A stretch of DNA of 64,000 bases from positions 8,665,029 through 8,729,028 of the forward strand of contig OZ026843.1 in NCBI GenBank assembly GCA_964023205.1, given 5' to 3'. The translations under genes were made by a program, and so were the position numbers. The notes beneath the pieces were generated by a model. It did not search any database, had not been told where the DNA came from, and worked only from the letters and a program-made list of their open reading frames with translations. Source of the stretch: Lutraria lutraria (lineage: Eukaryota > Mollusca > Bivalvia > Venerida > Mactridae). Positions 51,850 through 64,000 of the stretch are shown in pieces. The stretch's first letter is position 1. Each line of letters opens with the position of its first letter.

Positions 51850-52012
51850 GCGTCCGTATTTTGCATTATCCGAAACAGTTTACAGTTTTGTTCCAATCAG
51901 AAACGGCCGCTTGCAAGTTTTTATCCCGGACCTGATATTAATGGCGTCCTATGGAGAAAAATATGATAATTGTGATGTCTTTATAAACTACTTAGACACC
52001 ATCGCAGCATGA
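51850..52012 (+). CDS. Candidate terminal exon, unknown protein
   Basis: After an acceptor-like TTCGCAG the plus strand is open for 54 codons to TGA at 52010-52012, followed at once by TAA. It reads RPYFALSETVYSFVPIRNGR, then a segment including VFIPDLILMASYGEKY and DVFINYL. The first base completes a codon from an earlier exon. Amino-acid composition looks protein-like, but I recognise no family and no upstream partner, and the acceptor lacks a pyrimidine tract. AATAAA occurs near 52573. Confidence 0.2.
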
Positions 52013-52694
52013 TAAATCCAAGTTGGCTGAAAGTTTGAATATATCCCGACTGTTGACTCAAATTTGAAATATGATCTTGAATATTTATAAGCCGTTTCAG
52101 ACGTGCCTAATACCAGATTAAAACATAGCATATTGTTTGGACGTGGACTGATAGTAAACACTTCATTTGATCAATCCGATGCCTTATATAGTCTATGAGA
52201 ATTTATGACCTATTTAAACGAATGATTGTATGCATGCTATATCCTACGAAGATTGGTGTTTATAAACGAAAATCTTCGAAACGTTTGGAATGCTTTGAAT
52301 CGCCAGTTTTCGAAGAAGCAATACCAAAAATTACCAATTACCAAGGGGAGAATATCTGATAGTCGGTTCAAATTTAAGCTGATTAACAATTACCAATTGG
52401 AATTCATTCAATAACGATGATGACACTTGCGCATGCGCCCACGTCACTGTTTTGCCTAATTACACCATAAACAGTATAATTAACAAACAAACAACATATT
52501 TTAAAGCACAATGTGTATAGCGTTTGTTGCTGATGTTTGACAAGTAGCCGATGGCCTATCATTTGAATCGTACAATAAAAGTCATTATGTTGGAATCTGT
52601 TGTGTAGGTTAAATATATGATTGCACTGATTAGGGCCGGGCTTTTTAAATTTTAACATCCATATCTATGCAGCTTGATACAGATTCAACATTAC

Positions 52695-53650
52695 CACGCT
52701 CTCTGGTTCAATGGGCGAACTAGGTTCTTTATAAGATTTCTTTTTTGTTTTGCATCTATCGCCAAATTTTTCATCAGCTTTTATTTTTAGAGTTATGTTA
52801 TGAGATGTGTAAAACTTAAAATCTGATATGAAAATAAAAACACGAATGTTTAGCCATATGTTGTTTGTTGTTCTCATAAGATAAAAGTTTGATGATATCA
52901 TAGAAACCATTATCAATACTTTATGCTCGATGTTCATCAGTTGTTTTATTTACATTCTTAAAGCACTGGACCAATTATTGTGCGAATACGTTCATTTTGA
53001 ATTAAAAATTTACCCATTCTTCATGTGTTAACGCATCGTCCTAATGCTGATATGTCTTTCTCTTCTTGATGGTCCATTCGTAGATTTTTCTGATTAAAAA
53101 CCTTTGGTATACGTTTGCGATTTACGAAAGTGTTTGTTTTCTTAATGCTAGATTTAATTTCATTTGTATCACGTCATGTGTGCAGCATGCACGACTGATC
53201 AATGCAGAGTTCAATATTTGTTATTAATTAAATAAAAGCTTGAGAATTCTTCCTAATTCTTTCATGAGATTATAGCTAAATCTCATTATCCAAAATTGAT
53301 CTAATGCGAACAAAAATAACCAAAAATAAACGGAAGCATTGAAGTGGTATTTTGAACCTGTTGGGATATGCAGTAGACAAACTTTTCTTCCAGTGTGTGT
53401 TTGACATATCTTGACATTATAAATGAAATCGAATACAAAATCGTCTGTTCATTTTTTTATCATCGCTATGTTAACATTGACACAAAGTAAATAAATACTC
53501 GCAATAAAAAAAACTTTACTTTCTTCAAATCGCTTCTCAAACGAAGTCTTTAAATTTCTCAGTCCGCCAGGGGTCGTATGACAGGGAATTAATAATTTCT
53601 TATTTTGTTTGATATAGCTCGTTGGGGTTATAGGCAAGTATTTGCCTCGG
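52695..53650 (-). CDS. Candidate exon pair encoding an Ig-like domain
   Basis: Exon A, 53650-53520 (131 nt), has acceptor AACATCAG and donor AAA|GTAAAG. Exon B, 52822-52695 (128 nt), has a strong acceptor TTTTTATTTTCATATCAG and donor GTG|GTAATG. A ends in phase 1 and B starts with the two bases that complete the codon, so they join in frame over a 697-bp intron. Exon A contains SYIKQNKKLLIPCHTTPGG, like the B strand of an Ig domain. Exon B contains NITLKIKADEKFGDRCKT, like the E-F strands and second Cys. The Cys-to-Cys spacing is 44, slightly short, and the usual core Trp is missing. A receptor Ig domain of the VEGFR/PDGFR type is one possibility. Basic and Pro/Ser-rich sequence follows the second Cys. 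No further exons were found, so the gene is partial. Confidence 0.35.
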
Positions 53651-56187
53651 CTGATGTTTCCATTCAAACGACAAAAAGCTTTTCATATTTTCTATTATTT
53701 ATCCAAACCTCTTTTGTACTTACTTTTATTTCAAAGATATGACATGTCTGTGTCCAAGTCTGGAATTAATAAAAGAAAAACATTATGTCGTAAACAATAT
53801 AAATAAATACAAAACTGAGAACTGAATGTAACTACTTGAAGTAAAATACAACGTATTGAACTTACTGTAACCCTGTATGAGACCAATTCTCACACCAGTA
53901 TCAGAAAATTCAATCTGGCATTAACTCCCTAAATATTTATTTTATTAAAATCCAATTAACCTTACGTGAACGTAAAATGTGTTACAATAGCGTTTTCTTG
54001 TCAAATACTCGCGGATAAAAGAATGGTGCGTTCATGGCGGGCAAAATACTCGAATGGAGCTGTGCCCAATAATGTTATCAACATAAAATAAACCTAAAAT
54101 AAAACATGTTTTATTGCATGAGTTTTTTTAATCTATATCTTGCTAAGATTGTTCTGTTTATTGTTAGAGCTTAAGAAAAAACATGTCTGCAATATGTTTC
54201 CACATCTTGCACAGTCAAATATTCCCAGTTTAGAGAACAGAAGTTTGGCTGCTGGATTATATCTAAGAATAAAGGGTATATTAACAACTGGTATCAGAAT
54301 AAGAAGGGAGAATTAACAGCCCTACTCAGCAGCTCAACTATCCTATATTTCAATGAGTTAAAAAATGGCTAGATTTCAGATTTATGGAATATTTCAAACT
54401 TTCAAAATCTTCTTAAAATGCAATCCACTAAATATTGTTTCTACGACTTGATATGTACATTTTGATTTGATTCAGACTTTCTATGCCCCAAAATACCGGT
54501 GTTATAAGATTACCCTGTCAGGCTGTGCATGGTGAGTGAAATCAAATGATACGCGCAACAAAAACGAATCTACAGTTATTCAAATTCCCAGGCATAAATA
54601 TTCCATTGGGCTAAGTTAATGTAAGTTAAAACATCGGAATGTTTGACCGAAACTATTTTGGACGTGGAACAAAATCCGACATGGATAGTTTATTTTTATA
54701 CCACGATGAAACAGACATTCAATGTTCCACTCGTAATTTATAATTGTTACAAATTAAGTTCTGCACCTTTTCCAAGACATCCTACGTCATTTGAAGTACC
54801 CTTCTAATTAACTTGTTTTATCCACTTATCTCGGTAGTTTTATGAATAATGAACTTACAGATTAAAAAAGCACGCACACGTCCCACTGACACCTGTAAAC
54901 TAAAAAGACTAAGCTACTCAATAAAGTGATGTTTCATTCTAATTGAATTATTCACAATATCAAGTCAAAGTCAAAATACTTTTATCCTCTTATTTCATGA
55001 TACATGAATAAATGAGGTAGACAGTGAACATTTCAAATGAGGCTCTTTGACATTGATAGAAAATAACCATACTACAACATGAAGAAAAATCAACATAATA
55101 GATTTACAAATATACAGACACTGTATGATGGGAATACATAATTACGTACATGTATATTGGTTTGAAATTCATTACACGATCGGATAATTCTATATCGAAA
55201 ACAGAAAAGATGATGGACATCGGAGAGTCACAAAAGAGAGCAGATAAACGAAAAGAGGGTTATTTAAATTACTGGTCAGTATTTAAGATTATCTTAATGA
55301 GTTTACATAGATTCGCATTATCAGCTGGAGACGCGTTGTTGAACAGAACATTTCCACATATAACTCAGTGTCCGAAATTGTAAAACATTATTTTTTGGAA
55401 CAAAGTAAAAAAAAAAGAAAAAAAGTTTCTTGATTGTTCTGCGATCTGTTAAAAAAGACCGATGACAAGTCTGTATAAACATTTATTAAAAAATAGTGAT
55501 AACTTTTACGCAAATCTCGCTTTTCATAACAAACTGAAGAATATTCTGGGAGTTTCAAAATACTTTTTTTTGCACGAATCGTATGGTGGGTCACAAAAGA
55601 CATTATACATTTTCAAAACTCACTACAAGAAGTCCGCCTCGTTACACCATGTGGTTGATGTCCAATTTGTAAAGATATATATTTAAAAACATTAATACAG
55701 CTAATTGTTGAAACAGATCGTCTTTGTAAATGTTGTTAAAATGACAGAAAGTATTCATTGTGTAAGTCACGACTTATCGTTATAAATAAGATAAAACATG
55801 TTCTAACTCTATAATTATGGTTTAAACTTCATGTTCCTAGTATCGTAGCTACATTAAAACTGTTCTATTGTTGTAATTGAAGTACGGCGTATTGCCACTC
55901 AGTCATCCCTTTTGAAAGTATTACTAAAGATGTTAGTTCCCTACTTTTGTGTTATTGATGTATTGTTCTCTGATAAACCCCTCTTCTTGTAGGTGAATAT
56001 TTATAATTATCGAATGGGTTAAGAACTTGAGATACGAAGCCTACCTTGAGCAATTAGTACGGAGTGGGTGGGGTTTTCGGTCAATGCTTTCTGTAGCATA
56101 TCGCCAAAACGTGCCTGTTTCGATCTATACCTAATTTATCTGTTCACCACAATATGACTCATGTCTGACATCGGTAATGTTTACATG
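53651..56187. other. AT-rich stretch without a firm exon
   Basis: A tiny segment near 53729-53764 (minus) has good splice signals on both sides but encodes only 12 residues. Two plus frames at 55150-55383 and 55462-55686 lack recognisable features. Confidence 0.4.
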
Positions 56188-56404
56188 ATAACTGTATTTT
56201 CATTTATTTTCGTTGGGCTCAATTTTCGTGGTTTTAACTAAAATAGCTATTTCGTATAGGGACGTAACTTCGTGGATTTTGATTTTTGAAAAAAAATGCC
56301 TTACCTCTGCATTTAAATTCATGGGGATTTGATTTCGTGGATGAGCCGACCAATGGAATCCACGAAATTAAATCCCCAACGAAAACTAATGATTCCACAG
56401 TATT
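56188..56404. mobile_element. MITE with TTCGTTGGG-type terminal repeats
   Basis: Left end ACTGTATTTTCATTTATTTT then CGTTGGG; right end read inversely ACTGTGGAATCATTAGTTTT then CGTTGGGG. An inner perfect pairing exists between GGGGATTTGATTTCGTGG and CCACGAAATTAAATCCCC (one mismatch). TTTCGTGG recurs several times. I recall similar ends as common in bivalve genomes, but this is not checked. Confidence 0.7.
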
Positions 56405-59400
56405 TGATTATAATTTGAACCATGACAGATATTTTTGACGAATGAGCTTTTGGTAATAACGATAGAGCAATAAATATCAGATATAGCAAAACAACATTAA
56501 ATATATTAGTTTCTGGTACTAAAATAAATTCCTAAAATTACTTTTGGAATGGTTTTTGTGGTGATAGACAAAAGCGAAATTTACTGCTATTTAATTTATA
56601 AATACGTTTTCTCGAGGAGTACCAGACTGCATTAACAAATCATAATGCATTTGTGTGTGTACAATTTCTGCTGATAAGCCATTCTTATTTATGTTTATCT
56701 ATATTTACTTCCACTGAATACTACTATTAATGCGATTTCTGTACTTCCAGATATTTCAATAATACTGTACGTGTTCCACGGGGCTGTCTAATAAGTATAA
56801 GGAGATATTAAGACTTTGTCAACTAGTGATGCCCGTCTAATTGATATTTATCTATAATTACTAAAATGTAGCAAATTTAATCATTTACTGACTACGTCAG
56901 ATTCGAGCAGTTTTTATGAATAGTTAAAGGCTGAGATAGATATATAAAGAGATTTAGTATGACGCTGCAAAATATCTAGGCTTATAATTTTAATAGAGAT
57001 TTTTTGTAGACAAATATTTCAATGAAAGGACTAGCTCTCCTGATATCATATGACAATGTTGAATACTTTCATTAATGCGATATAATAGCCGATTTAACAT
57101 ATTTCAATTCAAGCGTTATGATGATTGTGTAAATGTATCGAAACATACAAAATTGCCACTTGGCACGAGAGATATGGAAAAACATTGGGCGGTTTACTAA
57201 TAGTGTTATGAATTTATTGTCATCAACGTCATAGTTCATCATACAGGCGAGAATTTTAAGTATGTACGCAACAGTTGTAAGCACAGTGAATCAGCGATAT
57301 TATACTAAACAGTAAAGCTATGTAGATTATTACTATTTAAAACTTTTTACTAATCCCCCCACACGCACCAAAAGTGTCGGATGTCTCACAAATGCTTAGA
57401 TATTAGTTTTTTCTTTCTCTTAAAGCCTTTTCAAATAAATAATTGATTAAATATGATCAGAAACCAAAAGCCCACCTGTGAACTAATGTATTATGTTTTA
57501 TTTGTGAATGACTGACAAGTGGTTAAAGCCATTTTTAGCAAGACCACAATCATCATTTTTTTGCATCAGTGACCAATTTCTTCTTCTCGTCTCCATAATA
57601 CACAACACTACAACCAAGTACATTATGTATTCCAGTCAAAGTTCCTTCCCCGTCCCACAGACTTTTAGATGCGAATTTTGGCGACGATCGTCTTTCGACA
57701 GTTTCACATTGTCAAGCGTCTTTTAAAATCTTTTCACTAAGCTAGTTATCGCCAGTTCATAATCTTTAGAAGATAAGAAAAACTGAAAGCTTCTAATTGA
57801 TTTCTATTTATGATACGTGGTTATGTTAATTGTTTATTTTAGATGGACAATATAGATTTAGAGGGCATGTTTACCTTGGTCGTTGTTACTTTATTAAGAA
57901 ATATGTTTCATTGACTGGGTCGAGATTTAGAGATAGGATTCGCTGTCCTATTGTCTAATTGCTCGGACGATGTGGTAGCCAACTTAGTGTTTGGATTTGC
58001 ATAAAAGCGTGGGAATGACCGATTGTTAAGGACGAGACAACGTTTTGTCTTTGACCCCCAATCCAAAGGGTCAAACAAAAGAATACCAATGAAATTGATA
58101 TGTAACAATTATCGTTATCTACTCAAGTAATTACTTTTGTTGTCGTTTGAATAAAATGCCCCAGTAAACTTCCGAGACGACCTTGATGAACAACCGATAT
58201 TTTTGCAGTGCACGCCCGGAGTTTTAATACATACTTTCGAACGTGTATCCTTGAACAGGAAAAAATCTTCTTCAACGAATCATGTGATAATTACATTAAT
58301 TTTAAGGTTCAAAGAAAAGTTTAAAAAGGCGTATTGATACATCACAACTTGAAAAAAGCCGAAATACTATACTTAAAAAAAGTTTGTGTAACCCGAACAA
58401 GAGAATTTTGGGTGGGTAGCTATAGAAAATTCTTACATTGAACCCAAAATACATATCAGAATGCTATTTTTATATCTAATATTTTTTAACCCAAGTTGGC
58501 CCAAGCATTGAGTATGGCCGTTTTTTGGTGAGTAGGTAGTGCTAACATAAACAATTTCTTAAGGGTGGCCTAAGTTGGTTTACTAATTGCTTTAGACCTT
58601 TCTGTGTTCGTCTTTGATAGTAATTATTTATCAGCTATGTTTAATTATTGATATGTTTGATGAGTTTGACTGGTGTGTTATGAGACAACACGCTGAATTA
58701 TCAAACTCTCTGACAAAACTGGTTAGAATTGGTTCGGGTTTCCATATATCGAGGCCTACTGTTGTATTCTTAATGAATTCTGGGAATAAACTGCATGCAT
58801 TAAGCTCTTACCTTGCATTTCATTCCAATATAATTACATGCTTAACAAGTTTTATTAAAACATAATTCGTTCATTGGCTTGTTATAACATAACTTAAACA
58901 ATATAGAAGCGAATGTTTCCATGCAAGAAGCGTAATATTGGATACTCCTCAAAAAAGCAATTGCGATTTGAAATCATAATGCGTGTACACGTTCATAATT
59001 TGAAATAAAATTACATAATTATATTGAAGCAGTTATCCGGCTTCTTTCAACCATAGAAACATTTAAGTCTGCAGTCTGGTACAACCAATCCGATTAAAGC
59101 ATTTTCTGATGAATTCAACATGTTGGCTACATGTTTCAATACATCGATGAGTGCAATGAAGATTTTAAACTATTTTAATACGATGATACAGCGAATATCT
59201 AAATCTAAGTTTATAACACGGCGGTATGCAATCTGACAGGAAGTCACCATTGTGCGAGCACCGTTTCGCCGCTTGAATCTTGGTGTACAGTTTCGACCGC
59301 ATTTTAAACACACCCTGGTATCAAATGACGATCTACATACATGGTGTATTAAATCTTACATGGTTTGCTAAAGAGAAACATTCATTATCAACCCGAGTCA

Positions 59401-59489
59401 TTTCCTAATTGAAAGGTTTTATTTTTAGCGAACACTCTTAAAGTTTTGTCTTAATTCTACATGTATATACATGCACAAGATGCTCACAT
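56405..59489. other. Gene-poor stretch
   Basis: Chance-length frames only. A 66-codon minus frame at 57908-58108 is GC-richer than its surroundings, but its only candidate acceptor lacks a pyrimidine tract. Confidence 0.45.
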
Positions 59490-59720
59490 CTGTCTGGTCT
59501 CGACTCAGCCGGGATGTTTTGTCAGTGTCCGCATCCAGACTAGCGAGCTGTGTCTAGGAAAATCACAGGAAAATGAGCTAGGCGTGATTTACACCGGGCA
59601 CGATAAAAAAACAACAGGAAAACTATTCGGAAAGAGTAGAGATATACATGCCCGATTCTCCTGCATCTTATCTCCCCTTTCTCTGAGGCGGTTCTGGAAT
59701 GACCACAACTGACCCTGGGT
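59490..59720 (-). repeat. Interspersed repeat R1, inverted copy
   Basis: Read on the minus strand it gives CTCAGAGAAAGGGGAGATAA, CCCGGTGTAAATCACGCC, TCCTAGACACAGCTCGC and GGACACTGACAAAACATCCC, in the same order as the 1.6-kb copy. The 83-codon plus frame here is repeat-derived. Confidence 0.65.
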
Positions 59721-60877
59721 CGTTAAACAACAGGCTAATGTTTGGTCATGTCCAGAAGTTAATGACGGACTAAAGTCGAACTAAGCTGTATAAGGGAAAA
59801 CGATTCAATACTAGTATACTACAAATATGATTTCATTCTTTAGTAGAGTTGTACTATATCTAAGAGAAATAATGTAATGTATTAAACATAATAAATACCA
59901 CAACTCTCTGTTTGACTAACCTTCAGAACCGTATCATAAGCCAGTGAGACAAAGATTAAACAAGATTACTAAAAATGAAAACGTTTCAAACATGTGTATA
60001 AATCATAACATAAAAACAACACAAAAATGCATTTTCTCCCATATGTAATTACATCTCTTCATTCAATTACTTTTCCTCTATACATAATTATAACTGTTTT
60101 TGTTATAAATGTACAGCTCCTAATTACGTACGGTAATGCACCTTAGACATGCGTGTATAAACGTAAGTTATTATTTACGAACGTAACAATTATAGTGACC
60201 TATTCATGTAGGTAATTATACGCTATGTGGATGATAGATTTACGGGTGCATGTACATAGAAGCTGACAGTATAAATGAATATCTTTACTATCAAATAACA
60301 GAAGTAATGAAGATTTAAGCAGTTTAAAGTTTAAGAGGAAGCGCATAACACAAGTACCTTAATCAACCCGTCTTTTCTGACTAAGTGCTCGACGGCAGAC
60401 TTCGATCCTCCGGGCAAATACTTCAACTTAAAGATGTGACTATGTTTTTTTCTCTTTCCTTCAGAGTATAATTATACACTTGTTATTTATTTGCTCTTCT
60501 GTTGTTGTTGTTTTGTTTGCGTTTGTTAACAAACCGTGTGTATTGATATGAGTCACGTATCAAGATGTATATTACGTCCCTGAGTTAATGAATGAAACAA
60601 TAAATATATGCGTACTAAATGTTACATAGGCATAATATTATTCCGTCTGCATTCCTGGTTAGCAATTTATAATGGTCCATCAATTAAACCCAATAAGCGG
60701 TCTGTCATAACTGACGACAAGTGAACATAAGCAATGAAGAACTGTCTAATCTTAGCATGACCTAATTTTTTTCATTAAAACTAACGCAGAAAGCTTATTA
60801 AACTGTATATTTAAGTTTCTACTGAGATCATATTAAGTTTTTCAACACATTTATATTTTCTATTTCATTTCATATCA
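59721..60877. other. AT-rich stretch without a supported gene
   Basis: Nothing recognised. Confidence 0.5.
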
Positions 60878-60971
60878 TACAGTTAAACCTGTGTGAGCGG
60901 CCACCTATCAATAAAGACACCATTATGTATGTCTTCCTCAAGGATGGCCTTTGTTAGCATCTTTGACTGTA
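60878..60971. mobile_element. MITE family M1, copy E (internally deleted)
   Basis: A 94-bp derivative: TACAGTTAAACCTGTG at the left, CCTATCAATAAAGACACCAT and GGATGGCCTTTGTTAGCATC inside, and TTTGACTGTA at the right. It retains both ends but only about half of the interior of copies B and C. Confidence 0.65.
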
Positions 60972-61802
60972 TTGGTAGATATATACTTTAAGTACCGAAT
61001 AACCATCGAATAACGGGGACAAAATTAAAAGGTCAGAAAAAAAGGACGTTCAAGAAACAAGGGGGTTCTTATATCTGTATATTTAAATGTATTGCACTTG
61101 CAATAACTTCTAATATATATATCAATGATAATATCTGTACATGCATTATTACAGTTGCCATTGGCCGTATGTTTAAATTTGTACTGTGAATATTCGTACT
61201 ATATACTCATATGGACTGTAAGATCTTGTGCATTGAAAATAAACCATTATTGTTTATTCGATCCACGGAAATACAACAACTCAAGCCATATGTTTATCTG
61301 CAATTTAGTTCATACAATGAGTAATAAATAGAATATGAAATATATTTAAATACCAAACATACAAGAAATGTATCAACATATGTTATAACCTAAGCTCAAA
61401 ACTATATCATAGACAAGTATTATAATTGAATTCTGTCTAGAAAGAAAAAAAAACGCTAATTGTATTAATTAATGTAAGTTGTGGTATTTTGTGCCTAAGT
61501 AATATTTGACTGCCACGACCTGAACATGATTGATTAGCAACATTTCACAACAGACACTAACTAGACGGTTAGTTTTACCTTTTTACCTTCCGTCATGTGA
61601 CCATACCGAAGATCACATGGTCTATTTCAACATCACGTGACAATGAACAAGTAGCGTCATTAATAAATGTCAAGATTATGTTGATATGTTTTACTTTGAT
61701 TGAATTTCGTACATAAATTGAATAGACGGCTAAATAGAAAATCTGAGATTTTATTAACGAATTATGACGTGATTACAACTACTCAGCTTGTCATATTTTT
61801 AC
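60972..61802. other. AT-rich stretch left of the candidate signal-anchor exon
   Basis: If that exon is real this is the start of its intron. No next exon was identified. Confidence 0.4.
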
Positions 61803-61907
61803 CACATTCTGATTAAATACGTCGGTATCCTGATACCGTCTGTACATATAATTAAATGCTAATAATAACAGGAAAGTTATGTACAGCTGCAGACCTGACA
61901 CCGCCAT
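61803..61907 (-). CDS. Candidate first coding exon: signal peptide or signal anchor
   Basis: ATG at 61907 has A at -3 and G at +4 (TTAACATGGCG) and lies at the edge of a locally GC-richer patch that would be the 5' UTR. An in-frame TAG sits 18 nt upstream. The 35-codon exon begins MAVSGLQLYITFLLLLAFNY, a short polar start plus a long hydrophobic run. It continues MYRRYQDTDVFNQNV and ends at GTG|GTAAAA in phase 0. The basic YRRY after the run, with no obvious cleavage site, fits a type II signal anchor as well as a signal peptide. Its strand is that of the Ig-like exon pair 8 kb away. That pair starts in phase 2, so at least one intermediate exon would be needed. The frame without splicing stops after 38 codons. 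Confidence 0.35.
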
Positions 61908-61989
61908 GTTAATCCGCCTCTTCTACAATCAGAATGATCTGATAAGTTTGGTGACAACCGTGTCAGTGTGACGTCCCCCTCCTCACCAT

Positions 61990-64000
61990 TTATTTCAAGT
62001 TAAACGTATTACGATAAATGTAAATGTTCCACTGTGTCAGTCATGCATTGATATTGTTGTGTTATCGAAACATTACACTTACGTAATTATGACTGGCTTT
62101 GTTTCTTGATTACACTTCATTGCTATGTGACTTGCAAAGAAGCCCACATTTTCCTCTACCACGGTGTCGACCCTGAATCCAAATAGGAAAACATCAGTGT
62201 TGTCGAAAGCTACCTTTATGTATTAACTCTTAAGGGAAAGAGGCTAACTGGTAGTTAGGACTTTCTTAAGTAGAATTACAATACGTTAATTACTTGGGCC
62301 AGTATTTAAAACAGTTATCTACGTCAACGCAGTAGACTAGACCCAAAACTTTAAATTTGTGATAAATGTTTTCGGTTAACGGTCACTCTTAAGCACCAGT
62401 TGTATCATCTGATAAACCCAAGTAAACCCTTGTATACAAAGTATGGCCATATAACCCTTATCCCTTGGAAGATCTTTATTTACAGGGTTGCATCTATGTT
62501 GGAGCATAAAATATATCGCCCGCGTTTTTTTATATTAATTTCTTTTTATATGTCATTAAACCTTACAGCAAGTCTATATCTTCTCCAGGGCTGTGCGGGC
62601 GAGTTTACAAATTCCATTTTCTCCAAAATCAAATGATCGTAAACATAAACAAACTTAAAGCAAAATAAACATAACATGTCGGTTAGAATTGATATGAAAT
62701 CTCCTTATTTGTTTAAAATGATTTCACAACTTACTGTTATACAGTGGAGGTATTTAATACCGTATGATAACTTATTGGACGATAATTCACGCTGTGTCGT
62801 GGTCAGTCAGTCGCCGGAATATCGATATGACATCCAGACGATTGTCACAAAATTAAAATAACTACCTTTCTGGCATTGAATAGATAATGCTGGTTTTACA
62901 TCAAAATCCTTCAATAGATTGACATTGAATGACCATATACTACCTGTCTGGATTATATTAGTTGACCACTGTACTTCAGTCGATTTTCACGAAACTTCAT
63001 ATTAATAAAACTTGGTACGTTACTATAGCCAAAGTCCAGTAACACCATCATGAAAGACAAAGATGTTTCTACGAGTAAAGACTATAATTTGTTTATTCAC
63101 GATGTTATGCAACGAGTCACATAATTCAGAGGATGAGATCAAATCTCAAAAACGTATATAGAGATCTTTACGTAATCTCAGTGTACTGAAATCGATCGGG
63201 CTACAATCTTATGAACACATTTACGGAAGCAATTGACAGCTCAGTATATCAAGTAGTTATTATTTTAGACACTTCCGTAAATACTGATGATAAAAACATT
63301 GTAATTATTAGAAAAGTCATAAAATGTCCTGTATAAATATCGCTTAAATATTTAATATGCACATCTAACCACATTCTGTGCATATCATTAAATTAATATT
63401 TGCATTTTGAACCGCAAAAGTTATTATTTCCGTGGCATAGTTAAATACATCATAAATATCGCGCCATCTGTCGATAAAAATCAATAAAACTCACGTAATG
63501 TACATTAAAATAATTTTCAACTCCTTTGAATATAATCTGCATTTTTGGCATATACTGTAGGTGTATATTTAACGTTTTGCATGTTATTATAAATGTTTTG
63601 GGTGTATTCAAAGCTCCATGTTTGAATGCAACATCCGTAGAATGTAAAAATAACATAAAATATGCATAAACTATATACGATATTTAGTTGTTTGTCACGA
63701 TAAAGACTGGTTCACAGAAATCTTAAAATCGAAAATAACCAAACCAGTCATAGAGTTCACAAACGTTTTCACTCTTTTTTCTCAACTCACTGAAATATTT
63801 CATTTCATTCCATGCCATATAATTATGTATATATTTACTAGATAAACATTAAATTCACCGGAGACAGACTCATCGTTATAAAGATTTACGTCGAAATGTA
63901 TCTAATTTAATTGGGTATTTCTAATATAAGTCTGAATATAAGATCTTTAAAGTTTGAGCATGAGGCCTAATCTCAAACGAGAAATTTCCTGATCCGGGGC
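61990..64000. other. Right end of window, no supported gene
   Basis: AT-rich. The left few hundred bases would hold the promoter of the candidate exon at 61.9 kb; no core promoter motif stands out. Frames at 62400-62636, 62676-62861 and 63450-63656 are at chance length. Confidence 0.45.

Noticed and set aside
55150..55686. Two consecutive plus frames of 77 and 74 codons
   Set aside because: No recognisable family, no splice signals joining them, and the second is also open on the opposite strand.
57908..58108. 66-codon minus frame, GC-richer than its surroundings
   Set aside because: Its only candidate acceptor lacks a pyrimidine tract and there is no donor; the opposite strand is also largely open.

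Overview
This window is AT-rich (roughly two thirds A+T by eye), intron-bearing animal DNA dominated by interspersed repeats and non-coding sequence. The one gene I identify with confidence is a two-exon costars-family gene (ABRACL), which places the source in the Metazoa. The repeat landscape (tRNA-derived SINE, many short TIR/foldback elements, a transposon carrying a tandem satellite core, a 200-N scaffold gap) looks lophotrochozoan, most likely a bivalve mollusc. That assignment is inference from recollection of mollusc repeats and was not tested by a search.

Layout. 1-3.65 kb: flank and probable 3' UTR of ABRACL plus one repeat copy. 3.65-4.66 kb: ABRACL on the minus strand, with a short TIR element in its only visible intron. 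5.07-8.17 kb: a 3.1-kb composite element with 31-bp perfect terminal inverted repeats, a matching flanking duplication and a core of about 6.5 tandem 201-bp units, sitting about 0.4 kb upstream of the ABRACL start. 9-27 kb: repeats, MITEs, a 42-bp minisatellite block and a SINE nested inside an older repeat, with no supported gene. 27.65 kb: a plus-strand exon encoding a 16-residue signal-peptide-like N-terminus followed by a consensus splice donor; its partner exons are not settled. 28-43 kb: largely unannotatable AT-rich DNA with MITEs, a 23-copy GATT microsatellite and an assembly gap. 44-62 kb: mostly non-coding, with candidate minus-strand exons: a possible first exon at 44.1-44.3 kb, a phase-compatible exon pair at 52.7-53.65 kb reading as an Ig-like domain, and a signal-anchor-like first exon at 61.8-61.9 kb.

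For this base composition, open frames of 60-120 codons are expected in large numbers by chance (rough hand estimate: several dozen in 64 kb over six frames), so length alone was not accepted as evidence. Apart from ABRACL, every protein call here is a candidate exon resting on splice signals, phase and residue patterns. No tRNA or rRNA gene, CRISPR array, operon or viral gene was found.
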